Notes under the pieces: generated by a model | What the model saw: only the letters and a program-made list of their open reading frames with translations | The model's database searches: none | Told to the model about the DNA's origin: nothing | Position numbers and translations under genes: made by a program | Source: Renibacterium sp. | Lineage (GTDB): Bacteria; Actinomycetota; Actinomycetes; Actinomycetales; Micrococcaceae | Assembly: GCA_017419405.1 (NCBI GenBank) | Contig: JAFOLH010000014.1 | Span: forward strand, 186,001-250,000 | Direction of reading: 5' to 3' | DNA length: 64,000 nucleotides | Shown: positions 33,990-43,417 of the stretch, one piece after another | Layout of the letters: each line of letters starts with the position of its first letter | Position numbering within the stretch: position 1 is the stretch's first letter

Positions 33990-34910
33990 TCAGCCAGGAA
34001 TTTTCACGTTCAAGGCCAGTGGTTCAATCCGCACTTCTAGCTGCCGGCTTTCACCGCAAGCATCCCCGTCGAGCTGGAATTCCTGCGCCCGCTCCAACTG
34101 GATTTCCGCCGATTTTCCGGTGAACTGGCCCACTGATTGATTGGCGTTCCGCCGGCTGAATATTGCGCCGAGGACATTCAACCAACCGAATCTGCCGGTC
34201 GGGGCCAAGACCACCACGTCGAAGACCCCGTCGTCGATCTTCGCACCCGGGAAGATTTCTATCCCGCCCATGATTTTCCCGCAGTTGCCGATCATGATGC
34301 TTCTGACCCGGCGCTTCATGACGACTTTCCCGTCAATGGTCAGCGTTGCCTTGACCGGTCGGCCGGGCAAATGACGGATTCCGGCTTCAACGTAGGCGAG
34401 CCAGCCGACCCGGTCTTTGAGCTCGTCGTTGGTATCCGACATGATGATCGCGTCGTATCCGACCCCGGCCATGACCAGGAAGGTCTTCTCATCTGCCGCA
34501 TGGTCCAACCGCACCTTGACGACATCGATCTTTTTGAGCTCGCCGTTGAGCAACCAGCCAGCCGCGGAGGTCGGACTGTTCACGTCGATCGCCAAGTTGC
34601 GTGCCAGCAGGTTGCCCGTGCCCAGCGGGGCGATTCCCAACGGGGTTTCGCTTCCGGAGAGCACCTCGGCCACCGCACGGGCAGTGCCGTCGCCACCGGC
34701 GGCGACCACCAGGTCAACCCCTGAGGCAAGCGCTTCTCGGGCCTGTCCCACACCTGGATCCTCGACCGTGGTTTCCAGCCAAAGCGGCGGCGCCCAGCCT
34801 TCCGATTCGCACAAAGCGTTGAACTCCGCGGTAAACGACTCCGCCGAACTCTTACTGGGGTTGATCACGACTGCGGCCTGCTTCAGTCGAGGCTTTTCTT
34901 GCTCCATCAT
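33990..34910 (-). CDS. Diacylglycerol kinase-family lipid kinase
   Basis: 306 residues. The catalytic N-terminal domain has VVINPSKSS and the nucleotide-binding GGDGTARAVAE, then PLGTGNLLARNL, all family hallmarks. The C-terminal domain is a beta-sandwich (FLVMAGVGYDAIIM, IMIGNCGKIMGGIEIFPGA). It phosphorylates diacylglycerol or a related lipid at the membrane; actinobacterial members include DgkB and sphingosine-kinase-like proteins. Two adjacent ATG codons can serve as start (34910 or 34907). It is a single gene convergent with tRNA-Arg. Confidence 0.9.
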   Translation of the reverse strand: MMEQEKPRLKQAAVVINPSKSSAESFTAEFNALCESEGWAPPLWLETTVEDPGVGQAREALASGVDLVVAAGGDGTARAVAEVLSGSETPLGIAPLGTGNLLARNLAIDVNSPTSAAGWLLNGELKKIDVVKVRLDHAADEKTFLVMAGVGYDAIIMSDTNDELKDRVGWLAYVEAGIRHLPGRPVKATLTIDGKVVMKRRVRSIMIGNCGKIMGGIEIFPGAKIDDGVFDVVVLAPTGRFGWLNVLGAIFSRRNANQSVGQFTGKSAEIQLERAQEFQLDGDACGESRQLEVRIEPLALNVKIPG

Positions 34911-35270
34911 CGCGCCATCTCAGCTAGGGGTCCGGTTGCTGCCGTGTCGCATCATCTTATGCGTGAAGTCGCCCGGCGCGGCGACAAGCACCGCAGCCCC
35001 ACTTCCGCCTTTGGAAATTGGGCCACAGTGCACCGGCCCAGCTTTCAGCCAAGAACGTGGGGCTGCCGACGCTCACCCAGCTCCGCAACAGCCAAAACAC
35101 AGACTTCGCTAACTTTTCGCTAACGATCGACGCATTAATTACCCTGCTCGGCCGCTTGGCGCTATCGTTTGGTCCATATGTTCTTGTAGCACAGGTCACA
35201 TCTGCGCCCAGGAGCGGTCATTGGAGGGGGTGCCGATGACCAACCTCGTATCCAAAATTTAGGAGGCAGA
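34911..35270. other. 360-base intergenic region with nested inverted repeat and presumed oppA promoter
   Basis: The left half has the inverted repeat GCAGCCCCAC (34993-35002) / GTGGGGCTGC (35057-35066) with an inner TGGGCC/GGCCCA stem. The right half is AT-richer and probably holds the promoter of the peptide-transporter operon. TGTAGCACAGGTCACA at 35185-35200 is a half-match to the CRP/GlxR box. No gene is seen. Confidence 0.5.
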
Positions 35271-36935
35271 ATGCGTTTTACGCATCTATCCAAAGCAATT
35301 GGCATCGCTGCGGTTGCAGCACTCGCTTTGACCGCTTGCGGCGGCAGCGGCGGCAGCACCAACTCCGATGCCAGCGGCGATGCCAACGCGATCATCTCGG
35401 CCTACGGCAACGAGCCGCAGAAGTCGCTGATCCCGGCCAACACCAACGAAGTCTTCGGCGGACGCATCGTGGACATGCTGTTCCAGGGCCTGCGCAGCTA
35501 CGACAAAGACGGCAAGCCGGTCAACGAACTGGCGCAGAGCATCGACACCACGGACAAGCAGACCTACACGATCAAGATCAAGAGCGGCACCAAGTTCACC
35601 GATGGTGAAGCAATCACCGCCAAGACCTTCGTGGACACCTGGAACTTCGCTTCGCTGAGCACCAACGCGATGAGCAACGCGGACTTCTTCTCCTCGATCG
35701 AAGGCTACGACGACGTCAGCGCCACCGAAGGGACTGGCAAGGACGCCAAGCCCGCACCCAAGGCGCAGACCATGTCCGGCCTGACCGCGACCGATGACAG
35801 CACCTTGACCGTCAAGCTCTCCGCTCCGGACCCCGAGTGGCCGCTGCGCTTGGGCTACTCGGCGTACTACCCGATGCCCTCGAAGGCGATCGCGGATCCG
35901 AAGACCTACGGCAACAGCCCGGTCGGCAACGGCCCGTACAAGCTGGCCTCGGCCGATGCCTGGCAGCATGACAAGGGCGTCAACCTGGTCAAGAACCCGG
36001 ATTACGACGGACCCCGCAAGGCCAAAAACGGTGGCATCAACTTCACCTTCTTCACCGATCCCGGCCCGGCGTACACCAACGTCCAAGGCGATACCCTCGA
36101 CGTGCTCGACGTGATCCCCTCGAACGCGCTGCGCACCTACCAGACCGATCTGCCGGACCGCGCGCTGAACAAGGCCTCCGCGGCCAACGCTACCTTGAAC
36201 ATCCCGGGCTACCTGCCGGAGTTCCAGGGCCAGGCCGGCCAGCTGCGCCGCGAAGCCATCTCGATGGCGATCAACCGGGACGAGATCATCAAGGTGATCT
36301 TCAACGGCACCCGCACCCCGGCCAAGGGCTTCACGCCTTCCGGCCTGCCGGGTTACAGCGAGAACGTCGAAGGTTCCGATGTGCTCAAGTTCGACACCGC
36401 CAAGGCCAAGGATCTCTGGGCCCAGGCCGACAAGATCCAGGCTTGGGACAACTCCAAGGCCCTGACCATCGGTTACAACACCGACGGCGGGAACAAGGAA
36501 TGGGTCGATGCAGTCTCCAACCAGCTGGTCAACAACCTCGGCATCAAAGCCGAAGGCAAGCCGTACCCGAAGTTCGCCACGATGCTGGACGACCGCCTGA
36601 ACCGCACGCTGACCGGCCTGGTCCGTGCCGGCTGGCAGGCCGACTACCCGTCGATGTACAACTTCCTGGCTCCGGTCCTGGGCACCAATGGCAGCTCGAA
36701 CTATGAGAAGTACTCCAACCCGGAGTTCGACAAGCTGCTCGCCGACGGCCTCAACGCCGCCAACCAGGATGACGCCGCGAAGAAGTACAACGAGGCGCAG
36801 ACCGTACTGTTCAAGGACATGCCGAACGTTCCGCTGTGGAACACCGCCACCCAGGTCGCCTGGAGCACCAAGGTCAGCAACGTCGATCTTGACTGGCGCG
36901 GTGTGGTCCGTTACTACGACATCGTCAAAAAATAG
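35271..36935 (+). CDS. Peptide ABC transporter substrate-binding lipoprotein (OppA/DppA family)
   Basis: 554 residues, SBP family 5. Lipobox LALTAC, Cys23. The mature protein begins with a Gly/Ser-rich linker, then IISAYGNEPQKSLIPAN and YSLDIKSGTKFTDGE-type features seen here as YTIKIKSGTKFTDGE, and NPDYDGPRKAKNGG. It captures di- or oligopeptides outside the cell for the permeases and ATPase downstream. GGAGG lies before the ATG. A 15-bp hairpin after the gene probably cuts most transcripts, which would make this protein more abundant than the membrane parts. Confidence 0.93.
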   Translation: MRFTHLSKAIGIAAVAALALTACGGSGGSTNSDASGDANAIISAYGNEPQKSLIPANTNEVFGGRIVDMLFQGLRSYDKDGKPVNELAQSIDTTDKQTYTIKIKSGTKFTDGEAITAKTFVDTWNFASLSTNAMSNADFFSSIEGYDDVSATEGTGKDAKPAPKAQTMSGLTATDDSTLTVKLSAPDPEWPLRLGYSAYYPMPSKAIADPKTYGNSPVGNGPYKLASADAWQHDKGVNLVKNPDYDGPRKAKNGGINFTFFTDPGPAYTNVQGDTLDVLDVIPSNALRTYQTDLPDRALNKASAANATLNIPGYLPEFQGQAGQLRREAISMAINRDEIIKVIFNGTRTPAKGFTPSGLPGYSENVEGSDVLKFDTAKAKDLWAQADKIQAWDNSKALTIGYNTDGGNKEWVDAVSNQLVNNLGIKAEGKPYPKFATMLDDRLNRTLTGLVRAGWQADYPSMYNFLAPVLGTNGSSNYEKYSNPEFDKLLADGLNAANQDDAAKKYNEAQTVLFKDMPNVPLWNTATQVAWSTKVSNVDLDWRGVVRYYDIVKK

Positions 36936-36967
36936 ATCTCTAGGACTCTTGAGACTCTGATCCGCCT

Positions 36968-37001
36968 CCAAAGGGGTCCGGCTACCGCCGGACCCCTTTG
37001 G
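36968..37001 (+). terminator. Intercistronic hairpin between oppA and the permease genes
   Basis: CCAAAGGGGTCCGGC and GCCGGACCCCTTTGG form a perfect 15-bp stem with a four-base loop (TACC). There is no clear U-run after it. As it sits inside an operon, partial termination or mRNA 3'-end protection of the binding-protein transcript is likely. Confidence 0.75.
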
Positions 37002-37074
37002 TCGTGGAAACGACCAACGGAAACGAACACGTGAAAACTCATATCATCCGCTGCGCCGCCAGGAGGGAACAGTA

Positions 37075-38004
37075 ATGCTCCGCTTCCTGCTCCGGCGCAT
37101 CCTGCAAGTCATCCCGGTCTTCATCGGGGCGACGCTCCTGGTCTATGCGATGGTCTTCGCAGTACCGGGCGATCCGATTCGCGCGCTCTTCGGCGAACGG
37201 CAGCCCAGTGAGGCCGTCATCAATGCTTTGCGCGCCCAATACAATCTGGACCAGCCATTCTTCGTCCAGTACTTCCTGTTCCTGAAGAACCTGCTCTCCT
37301 TCAACCTCGGCGTCGATTTCACCGGCCAGGCAATCTCCGAGATCCTGGCCCGGGTCTTCCCGGTCACCGCGATGCTGGCGATCATGGCGCTGGTCTTCGA
37401 AGCGGCTTTCGGCATCGCCTTCGGCTTGATCGCCGGCCTGCGCAAGGGCAAGTTCTTCGACGCGACGGTGCTCTTGACCTCCCTGGTGGTCATCGCGATC
37501 CCGACCTTCGTCACCGGCTTCGTGTTGCAGTTGGTTTTCGGACTCCGCCTGGCTTGGTTCCCACCGACCGTCGGCCCCAACCCGACCTTCTTCTCGCTGC
37601 TCCTTCCGGCCTTCGTGCTCGGTTTGATTTCCTTCGCCTATATCGTCCGGCTCACCCGGACCACGGTGGCAGAAAATTCCAATGCCGACTACGTGCGCAC
37701 CGCGACTGCCAAGGGCCTGAGCCGGCGCCGGGTGATCAACGTGCACATCCTGCGCAATTCGATGATCCCGGTGGTCACCTTCCTGGGCGCCGACTTGGGC
37801 AACCTGATGGGCGGCGCGATCGTCACCGAAGCGATTTTCAATGTCCCGGGCGTCGGCCAGAAGCTCTACCAGTCAATTCTGCGCGGCGAGGGGCCCACGA
37901 TCGTGGCCATGGTCAGCGCGCTGGTGCTGGTCTTCGTGCTGGCTAACTTGCTGGTCGATCTGCTCTACGCTTGGCTCGACCCGAGGATTCGTTATGAAAA
38001 GTAA
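37075..38004 (+). CDS. Peptide ABC transporter permease (DppB/OppB type)
   Basis: 309 residues, six membrane segments, first at about 8-30 (VFIGATLLVYAMVFAVPGDP). The DppB signature region FNVPGVGQKLYQSI and the coupling loop RTATAKGLSRRRV are present. GGAGG upstream of the ATG. The end overlaps the second permease gene by 11 bases. It forms half of the transport channel. Confidence 0.93.
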   Translation: MLRFLLRRILQVIPVFIGATLLVYAMVFAVPGDPIRALFGERQPSEAVINALRAQYNLDQPFFVQYFLFLKNLLSFNLGVDFTGQAISEILARVFPVTAMLAIMALVFEAAFGIAFGLIAGLRKGKFFDATVLLTSLVVIAIPTFVTGFVLQLVFGLRLAWFPPTVGPNPTFFSLLLPAFVLGLISFAYIVRLTRTTVAENSNADYVRTATAKGLSRRRVINVHILRNSMIPVVTFLGADLGNLMGGAIVTEAIFNVPGVGQKLYQSILRGEGPTIVAMVSALVLVFVLANLLVDLLYAWLDPRIRYEK

Positions 38005-38941
38005 TCGCCGCATCGAACACTTCGTGGCCAATGTGGAGGAAACTCCGCTCGTCGCCACCGACTCCGCGGTCTCCGACGCCGCACCGGCCAGTCTCTGGGC
38101 CGAAGCTTGGCGGAATCTGCGCAAACGGCCGCTCTTCATCATCTCGGCAATCCTGATCCTGCTGATTTTGGCCGTTGCGATCTTCCCGCAATGGTTTTCC
38201 CAAGTAGATCCCCGAGTCTGCGAGCTGAGCAATTCGCTCGTCGGCCCGGGCGACGGGCATCCCCTGGGCTACAACTTCCAGGGCTGCGACATCTACTCGC
38301 GGATGATCTACGGCGCCCAGGCCTCGGTCTCGGTCGGCATCCTCGCCACCTTGGGCGTAGTCCTGATCGGCGGCACACTCGGTGCCCTGGCCGGCTACTA
38401 CGGCGGGATCCTGGACTCGGTGATCGCCCGCTTGGTCGACATCGTCTTCGCCTTGCCGTTGGTGCTCGGCGCGCTCGTGGTGATGCAGTCGCCGCTGTTC
38501 CGGGAGAACCGGACGGTCTGGACGGTGGCCATGATCCTGGCGGTCTTCGGCTGGCCGCAAATCGCCCGGATCACCCGGGCCGCAACCCTGGAAATCCGGA
38601 ATGCGGACTTCGTGGTGGCGGCCCGCTCGCTCGGGATTTCGCCGTTCGGCGCCTTGATCCGGCACGTGGTGCCGAATGCGATCGCCCCAGTGATCGTGAT
38701 CGCCACCGTCTCCCTGGGCACGTTCATCGTGGCCGAGGCGACGCTGTCCTTCCTGGGCATCGGCCTGCCAGGAACCACGATGTCCTGGGGCAATGACATT
38801 TCCGCGGCCCAAGCATCGATCCGGACCAATCCGGAAATCCTGATCTACCCGGCCGTCGCGCTCTCAATCACCGTGCTGAGCTTCATCATGCTCGGCGACG
38901 CGGTCCGCGATGCACTGGACCCGAAGGCGAGGAAACGATGA
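37994..38941 (+). CDS. Peptide ABC transporter permease (DppC/OppC type)
   Basis: 315 residues from the ATG at 37994, which lies within the end of the preceding gene; the longer open frame upstream is spurious. The N-terminal cytoplasmic tail (about 50 residues) is followed by six membrane segments and the OppC coupling motif VVAARSLGISPFGALIRHVV. A four-base overlap connects it with the ATPase gene. It is the second half of the channel. Confidence 0.93.
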   Translation: MKSNRRIEHFVANVEETPLVATDSAVSDAAPASLWAEAWRNLRKRPLFIISAILILLILAVAIFPQWFSQVDPRVCELSNSLVGPGDGHPLGYNFQGCDIYSRMIYGAQASVSVGILATLGVVLIGGTLGALAGYYGGILDSVIARLVDIVFALPLVLGALVVMQSPLFRENRTVWTVAMILAVFGWPQIARITRAATLEIRNADFVVAARSLGISPFGALIRHVVPNAIAPVIVIATVSLGTFIVAEATLSFLGIGLPGTTMSWGNDISAAQASIRTNPEILIYPAVALSITVLSFIMLGDAVRDALDPKARKR

Positions 38942-40674
38942 GCAGCAACCCAGAAAGCTCAGAGAACATCAGCAATCCCCGGCTCGATGAAGTACAGATC
39001 ACCGAGCCCGGAGCCGAGGACAAGCCCTTGCTGGAGATCCGGGACTTGGAGATCACCTTCAACACCGCTACCGGCAAGTCCAAAGGCGTCCGGAATGCCA
39101 GCCTCACCGTGATGCCGGGCCAGACCGTGGCCATCGTCGGCGAATCGGGTTCCGGCAAGTCCACCACCGCTTTGGCGGCGATCGGGCTGCTGGCCAACAA
39201 CGGCTCGGTCACCGGCGGAAAGATCATTTTCGACGGCGAGGACATCACCGATGCGAACGAGAAGCGGATCACCCAGCTCCGTGGCAACTCGATCGGCATG
39301 GTCCCGCAGGATCCGATGTCCAACCTCAACCCGGTGTGGAAGATCGGTTTCCAGGTCAAGGAGACCTTGAAAGCCAATGGGCTTCCGGCCACTGACGCGG
39401 ACGTCACCCGAGTGCTCACCCAAGCCGGCCTGCCGGACGCCGCACGGCGCGCCAAGCAGTATCCGCACGAGTTCTCCGGCGGCATGCGGCAACGCGCGCT
39501 GATCGCGATCGGACTGTCCTGCCAGCCCCGGCTGCTGATCGCGGATGAGCCGACGTCGGCCCTCGACGTCACGGTGCAACGGCAGATCCTGGACCATCTG
39601 GAAAAGATGACCAAGGAACTCAACACCGCGGTGCTCCTGATCACGCACGACCTCGGCCTGGCCGCGGAACGTGCGGAAAAGGTCGTCGTGATGTACCGCG
39701 GCCAAGTCGTGGAATCCGGACCGGCCCTCGAGCTGTTGCGGAATCCGCAGCACCCGTACACCAAACGGTTGGTGGAATCGGCGCCGTCCCTGGCTTCACG
39801 ACGGATCCAGGTGGCGCACGAAGCCGGGATCGAAGCGAAAGAGGTCCTGGCGGCCGACGTCGATCCCCAAGCGCCGGATTTGTTGCAGGTCCGCGACCTC
39901 ACCAAGGTGTACAAGCTCCGCTCCGGCGGACTGGGCCGGTCGGTCGATTTCACCGCGGTGGACCAGGTCAGCTTCTCGATTGCCAAAGGCACCACGACGG
40001 CGGTCGTGGGCGAATCCGGTTCCGGCAAGTCCACGGTGGCCAAGATGATCCTGGGCCTGGAGAAGCCGACCAGCGGCTCGATCTTGTTCGACAATGTCGA
40101 CTCGGCCGGGCTCAAGGGTTCGGACTGGTTCAAATTCCGGCGACGCGTGCAACCGATCTTCCAAGATCCCTACGGTTCGCTCGACCCGATGTTCAACATC
40201 TACCGGACCATCGAGGAGCCACTCCGGGTGCACCGGATCGGCGACAAGAAGAGCCGGGAAAAGAAGGTCCGTGAGCTGCTCGACGCAGTCTCGCTGCCTG
40301 CTTCGATGATGCGCCGTTTCCCGAACGAACTCTCCGGAGGGCAGCGGCAACGCGTAGCCATCGCCCGGGCCTTGGCCCTGGACCCGGAAGTGGTGATCTG
40401 CGACGAAGCGGTGTCCGCGCTGGACGTGTTGGTCCAGGCACAGGTGCTGAACCTGTTGGCGAATCTGCAATCGGAACTCGGCCTGACCTACTTGTTCATC
40501 ACGCACGACCTCGCCGTGGTGCGCCAGATCGCGGACAACGTCTGCGTGATGGAAAGCGGCAAGCTGGTGGAAACCGGAACCACGAACTCCGTGTTCGACA
40601 ATCCGCAGACCGAATACACCGAGAAGTTGCTGGCCGCGATCCCGGGCCGTGACTTGGAGTTGCATTCCGCCTGA
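38938..40674 (+). CDS. Peptide ABC transporter ATP-binding protein, fused DppD-DppF type
   Basis: 578 residues with two complete ABC domains. The first has Walker A GESGSGKST (68-76), signature FSGGMRQRALIA and Walker B LLIADEPTSALD. The second has the same Walker A near residue 360, signature LSGGQRQRVAIA and VVICDEAVSALD. In many bacteria these are two separate proteins; the fused arrangement is common in actinobacteria. Both sites look catalytically competent. In the second Walker B the usual DEPT is DEAV. It is last gene of the operon, followed by a strong terminator. Confidence 0.94.
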   Translation: MSSNPESSENISNPRLDEVQITEPGAEDKPLLEIRDLEITFNTATGKSKGVRNASLTVMPGQTVAIVGESGSGKSTTALAAIGLLANNGSVTGGKIIFDGEDITDANEKRITQLRGNSIGMVPQDPMSNLNPVWKIGFQVKETLKANGLPATDADVTRVLTQAGLPDAARRAKQYPHEFSGGMRQRALIAIGLSCQPRLLIADEPTSALDVTVQRQILDHLEKMTKELNTAVLLITHDLGLAAERAEKVVVMYRGQVVESGPALELLRNPQHPYTKRLVESAPSLASRRIQVAHEAGIEAKEVLAADVDPQAPDLLQVRDLTKVYKLRSGGLGRSVDFTAVDQVSFSIAKGTTTAVVGESGSGKSTVAKMILGLEKPTSGSILFDNVDSAGLKGSDWFKFRRRVQPIFQDPYGSLDPMFNIYRTIEEPLRVHRIGDKKSREKKVRELLDAVSLPASMMRRFPNELSGGQRQRVAIARALALDPEVVICDEAVSALDVLVQAQVLNLLANLQSELGLTYLFITHDLAVVRQIADNVCVMESGKLVETGTTNSVFDNPQTEYTEKLLAAIPGRDLELHSA

Positions 40675-40746
40675 CCGCACTGGTCGGTCTGACCGCACTG
40701 GCCATCTGATTGCAATGGCCGGTCAGGGCCAGTGGACCTGACCGGC

Positions 40747-40786
40747 AAAACAATGGCCCCCGCCTTCCGGCGGGGGCCATTGTTTT
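40747..40786. terminator. Bidirectional intrinsic terminator
   Basis: An 18-bp perfect stem (40747-40764 with 40769-40786) around TTCC. It is flanked by AAAA on the left and TTTT on the right, so it works for the ABC operon and for the convergent csbD-like gene. Just upstream, 40671-40745 holds two copies of CTGACCGCACTGG and several overlapping short stems. Confidence 0.92.
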
Positions 40787-40795
40787 CGGGCAAGT

Positions 40796-41005
40796 TCAGT
40801 CTTTTTTGAAGACGCCCTTGATCTTGTCTCCGACATCCGAAGCGACGTCCTTGATCTTCTCGCCGACGTCCTTCAGGCCGGCCTCGCCCTGATCGGCGAC
40901 GCCCTCGGCCTGCAAATCCTTGTTGTCCGTGGCCTCGCCGATTTTTTCCTTGGCTTGACCAGCGAGGTCTTGTGCCTTGTTCTCTGCCTTGTCGAAAATA
41001 CCCAT
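40796..41005 (-). CDS. CsbD-family stress protein
   Basis: 69 residues, very rich in Lys, Asp, Glu and Gly, with the family pattern AENKAQDLAGQAKEKIGEATDN followed by repeats (DVGEKIKDVASDVGDKIKGVF). CsbD proteins are small hydrophilic, probably disordered proteins induced by general stress. Biochemical function is unknown. GAGAGGAAAAGACACC lies before the ATG. It is monocistronic and convergent with the peptide transporter operon. Confidence 0.85.
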   Translation of the reverse strand: MGIFDKAENKAQDLAGQAKEKIGEATDNKDLQAEGVADQGEAGLKDVGEKIKDVASDVGDKIKGVFKKD

Positions 41006-41176
41006 GGTGTCTTTTCCTCTCGCATTAGAACGTGGCCCTGATGGACCCTCCGGCCTTTTGGGCCGTGGTCTCCGACCCTACGCGCTATTCCGGCATAACT
41101 GAACAGATCACGCTCTGCGTGAACACACCGCAACAACGCGCAATCCGGCTCAGCGGCGCGACCTCGCCTCGGCGGA

Positions 41177-43336
41177 TTAGCGCCATTGCTGGTTGGCAGC
41201 GCCGGAACAGGTCCAGACTTTCACTGCGGAACCGGCGGCGGTCGCATTGTCCATCACGTCCAGGCAGAGCCCTGAGGAGACCGAGACGATCGTGCCGTCG
41301 CTCTTGAGCGTCCACTTCTGGTTCGCACCGCCGTTGCAACTCCAGATGCCGACCGGGGAACCCGGTGCCGTCTTGTTGTCGAAAAGGTCCAGGCACTTTC
41401 CGCCGTTGAAATCCTTTAACTCGCCGGCGCTGGAGGGATTCCACAACTGGCTGGCCGCTCCGATGCAGTCACCGATGTTCGCCGTCGCCCCGTTGTTCGC
41501 GCTCTGCCCGGCGACATCGAGGCAGCGGCCCGAAGCGACTCCGGTCAAGCTGGAACCGGAGTTCGCGACATTGGTTTCCTGGAGACTGATCGTCTGGCTC
41601 TGCGGGGTGCTGGTATCCGGCGTCGTGCCTGCGGTTTTGGTCCAGTTCCGGTAGGGGCTAGTCTGCGCTTTGACCTCGCCGAGGCTGATCACCAAGCCGC
41701 TGTAGCGGTTGATGATCCGGTAGCTGTTGCTCTGCCCGGTTCCCGCTTGGACGAACCACTGCTGGCCGACGTTCCCGGCGGTGACCGTGCCGACCACCGG
41801 GGTGCTGCCCCATGCCCGATTGGCCGGCGTCGCCGGTACGCCGAGCGCCAGGCCGGAGCCGGCGTTCGTGATCGTGTAGGAGCCGTCGCCATTGCCTTTG
41901 AACTTCCATGCCTCCGACGCCGCCCCGCTGGCTGTCGGGACGACCGCCGTCGAAGCCGTGCCGCTTTGGCTGAGCAGCTTCCCGGAAGCCGAGCTGATCA
42001 GGTACGCCTTGGCCGGATCCACCACCGGGGCCGCCGGTGCGCTCGAACCGATCGTCACATCGAGGTATTCGCCACCGGCCTGATTTCCGTTCGCGTTCTT
42101 GGAACAGCTGATCGAGCAGTACGAACGGAAGGTCTTGCCGAGGATGTTCCCGGTGGTACCAGTGGCCGAATCGACCATCCAGCGGTACCAGGACGACGTC
42201 GAATAGTTGGGCGTGCTGCCCAGATCAACCCATTGCTGGGTGGCCAGGTCTTTGGTGCCGTAGAAGCGCAACGGCTTGATGCCGTCGGTCTCCGGAGTGC
42301 CGATGTACATGCCCAAGTAGGCATTGTAGGAAACGTTCATCACAAACAGATCGGTGCTCTTCAAGAGTTTGCCCGCGGCTACCTGCTGGTTGATGGTTCC
42401 GGTGTTTGCCGGGTCGTAGTCCTGCGCGGTCGGCACGTAGCCGTCCGGATAACTGCTGGACACCGAGACGATGTTGCTTTCTTTTCCACCCAGACCGGGG
42501 GTCTGCCACTGGCCCTCGAAGTACTTCTGCCAGGACCCCGGCGCCATCTTCTGCGAAATCGGCGCGCGGGCCACATGCTCCATGAAGCCGCCCCAGCCGC
42601 CGGTCTTGTTCACCACGCGCGAGCCGTAGTAGACGTAGAAATAGCCCGAGGCGGTATCCACCAGCAGGCGCTGGTCGCCATCGCCGTAGTAGTAGGTCTG
42701 GTTCGGGAATGCCGCGGTGTCGCCCCGAGTGGTGCTGTACGGCGACGTGATCACTTTGTCCTTGATCGTCCAGGTCTTGCCCTGATCCGAAGAAACCGCG
42801 TAATCGATCGCATCGTAATGCAAACCGTCGCCGAAGGGCGAAGGCGTGAATTCGTTGTGCACCAGGCCGTACCAATCGCCGGAATCCGGATCCACCCAGA
42901 CGCTGGAGAGGTCGCAGTAGTTGCGCTGCGAGTAACTTGCATTGTTCGGGGCATAGGTCGAGGTGAGTCCGGTCGGGCTGTTGTTGCAGCGCCAGGTGGT
43001 GTCGTTGTTCTTGTCCTGTGCGTTCGCCGGATTGACCGCGTTGCTGATCGGCGATTTCTTCGCATTGTCGAAATTGGTCCCGGTGTAGAACTCCCATTGG
43101 CGCGGGTTCGAGCTGAGGTCGGCCCCGTAGAGCGCCGCCGACTGCTGGAAGTAGAACGTCCCATCCTTGTCGATGAACGGATTGGCCGGGGTATCGGTCG
43201 GATAAGCATAGGACTTGGTCGGCCCACTGGTGATCGTGTAGCTGTCGGCAGCTTGGGCTTGCGCCGGCAACAGCGCCACACCCAGACACGCCGCCGCTAT
43301 GCCGGCCAACACCGAGCGTGCTTTGTGGATCTTCAT
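41177..43336 (-). CDS. Secreted protein with ricin-B-type lectin domains, N-terminal domain unrecognised
   Basis: 719 residues from the ATG at 43336 (GAGGGGA upstream). Sec signal ending at AQAQA (about residue 29). The first 390 residues look like an all-beta domain, perhaps a propeller related to secreted glycosidases (DKDGTFYFQQSAALYG; SSVWVDPDSGDWYGLVHN). Then follow ricin-type beta-trefoil regions: one at about 410-560, and a C-terminal one with three clear repeats (GRCLDVAG...SQLW, GKCLDLFD...NQKW, GLCLDVMD...NQQW). The lectin repeats would bind polysaccharide. A catalytic function cannot be assigned. Palindromic and CRP-like sites precede the gene. Confidence 0.8.
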   Translation of the reverse strand: MKIHKARSVLAGIAAACLGVALLPAQAQAADSYTITSGPTKSYAYPTDTPANPFIDKDGTFYFQQSAALYGADLSSNPRQWEFYTGTNFDNAKKSPISNAVNPANAQDKNNDTTWRCNNSPTGLTSTYAPNNASYSQRNYCDLSSVWVDPDSGDWYGLVHNEFTPSPFGDGLHYDAIDYAVSSDQGKTWTIKDKVITSPYSTTRGDTAAFPNQTYYYGDGDQRLLVDTASGYFYVYYGSRVVNKTGGWGGFMEHVARAPISQKMAPGSWQKYFEGQWQTPGLGGKESNIVSVSSSYPDGYVPTAQDYDPANTGTINQQVAAGKLLKSTDLFVMNVSYNAYLGMYIGTPETDGIKPLRFYGTKDLATQQWVDLGSTPNYSTSSWYRWMVDSATGTTGNILGKTFRSYCSISCSKNANGNQAGGEYLDVTIGSSAPAAPVVDPAKAYLISSASGKLLSQSGTASTAVVPTASGAASEAWKFKGNGDGSYTITNAGSGLALGVPATPANRAWGSTPVVGTVTAGNVGQQWFVQAGTGQSNSYRIINRYSGLVISLGEVKAQTSPYRNWTKTAGTTPDTSTPQSQTISLQETNVANSGSSLTGVASGRCLDVAGQSANNGATANIGDCIGAASQLWNPSSAGELKDFNGGKCLDLFDNKTAPGSPVGIWSCNGGANQKWTLKSDGTIVSVSSGLCLDVMDNATAAGSAVKVWTCSGAANQQWR

Positions 43337-43394
43337 TGAATCCCCTCTCGCGGCGGCAAACCTCACAACGCCGAACAGTACTCAACAGAATATG

Positions 43395-43417
43395 ACACAA
43401 AATGATTCATTATGTGT
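43395..43417. promoter_or_regulatory. 23-bp palindrome upstream of the ricin-lectin gene
   Basis: ACACAaAATGA-T-TCATTaTGTGT: 11-base arms with one mismatch pair, 59 bases upstream of the gene start. The shape suits a dimeric repressor. It overlaps an imperfect CRP/GlxR-type box, TGTGATTAAGATCATG, at 43415-43430. The regulator is not identified. Confidence 0.5.

Noticed and set aside
40671-40745. Duplicated CTGACCGCACTGG and short stems before the terminator
   Set aside because: Too short and irregular for a defined element; mentioned with the terminator only.
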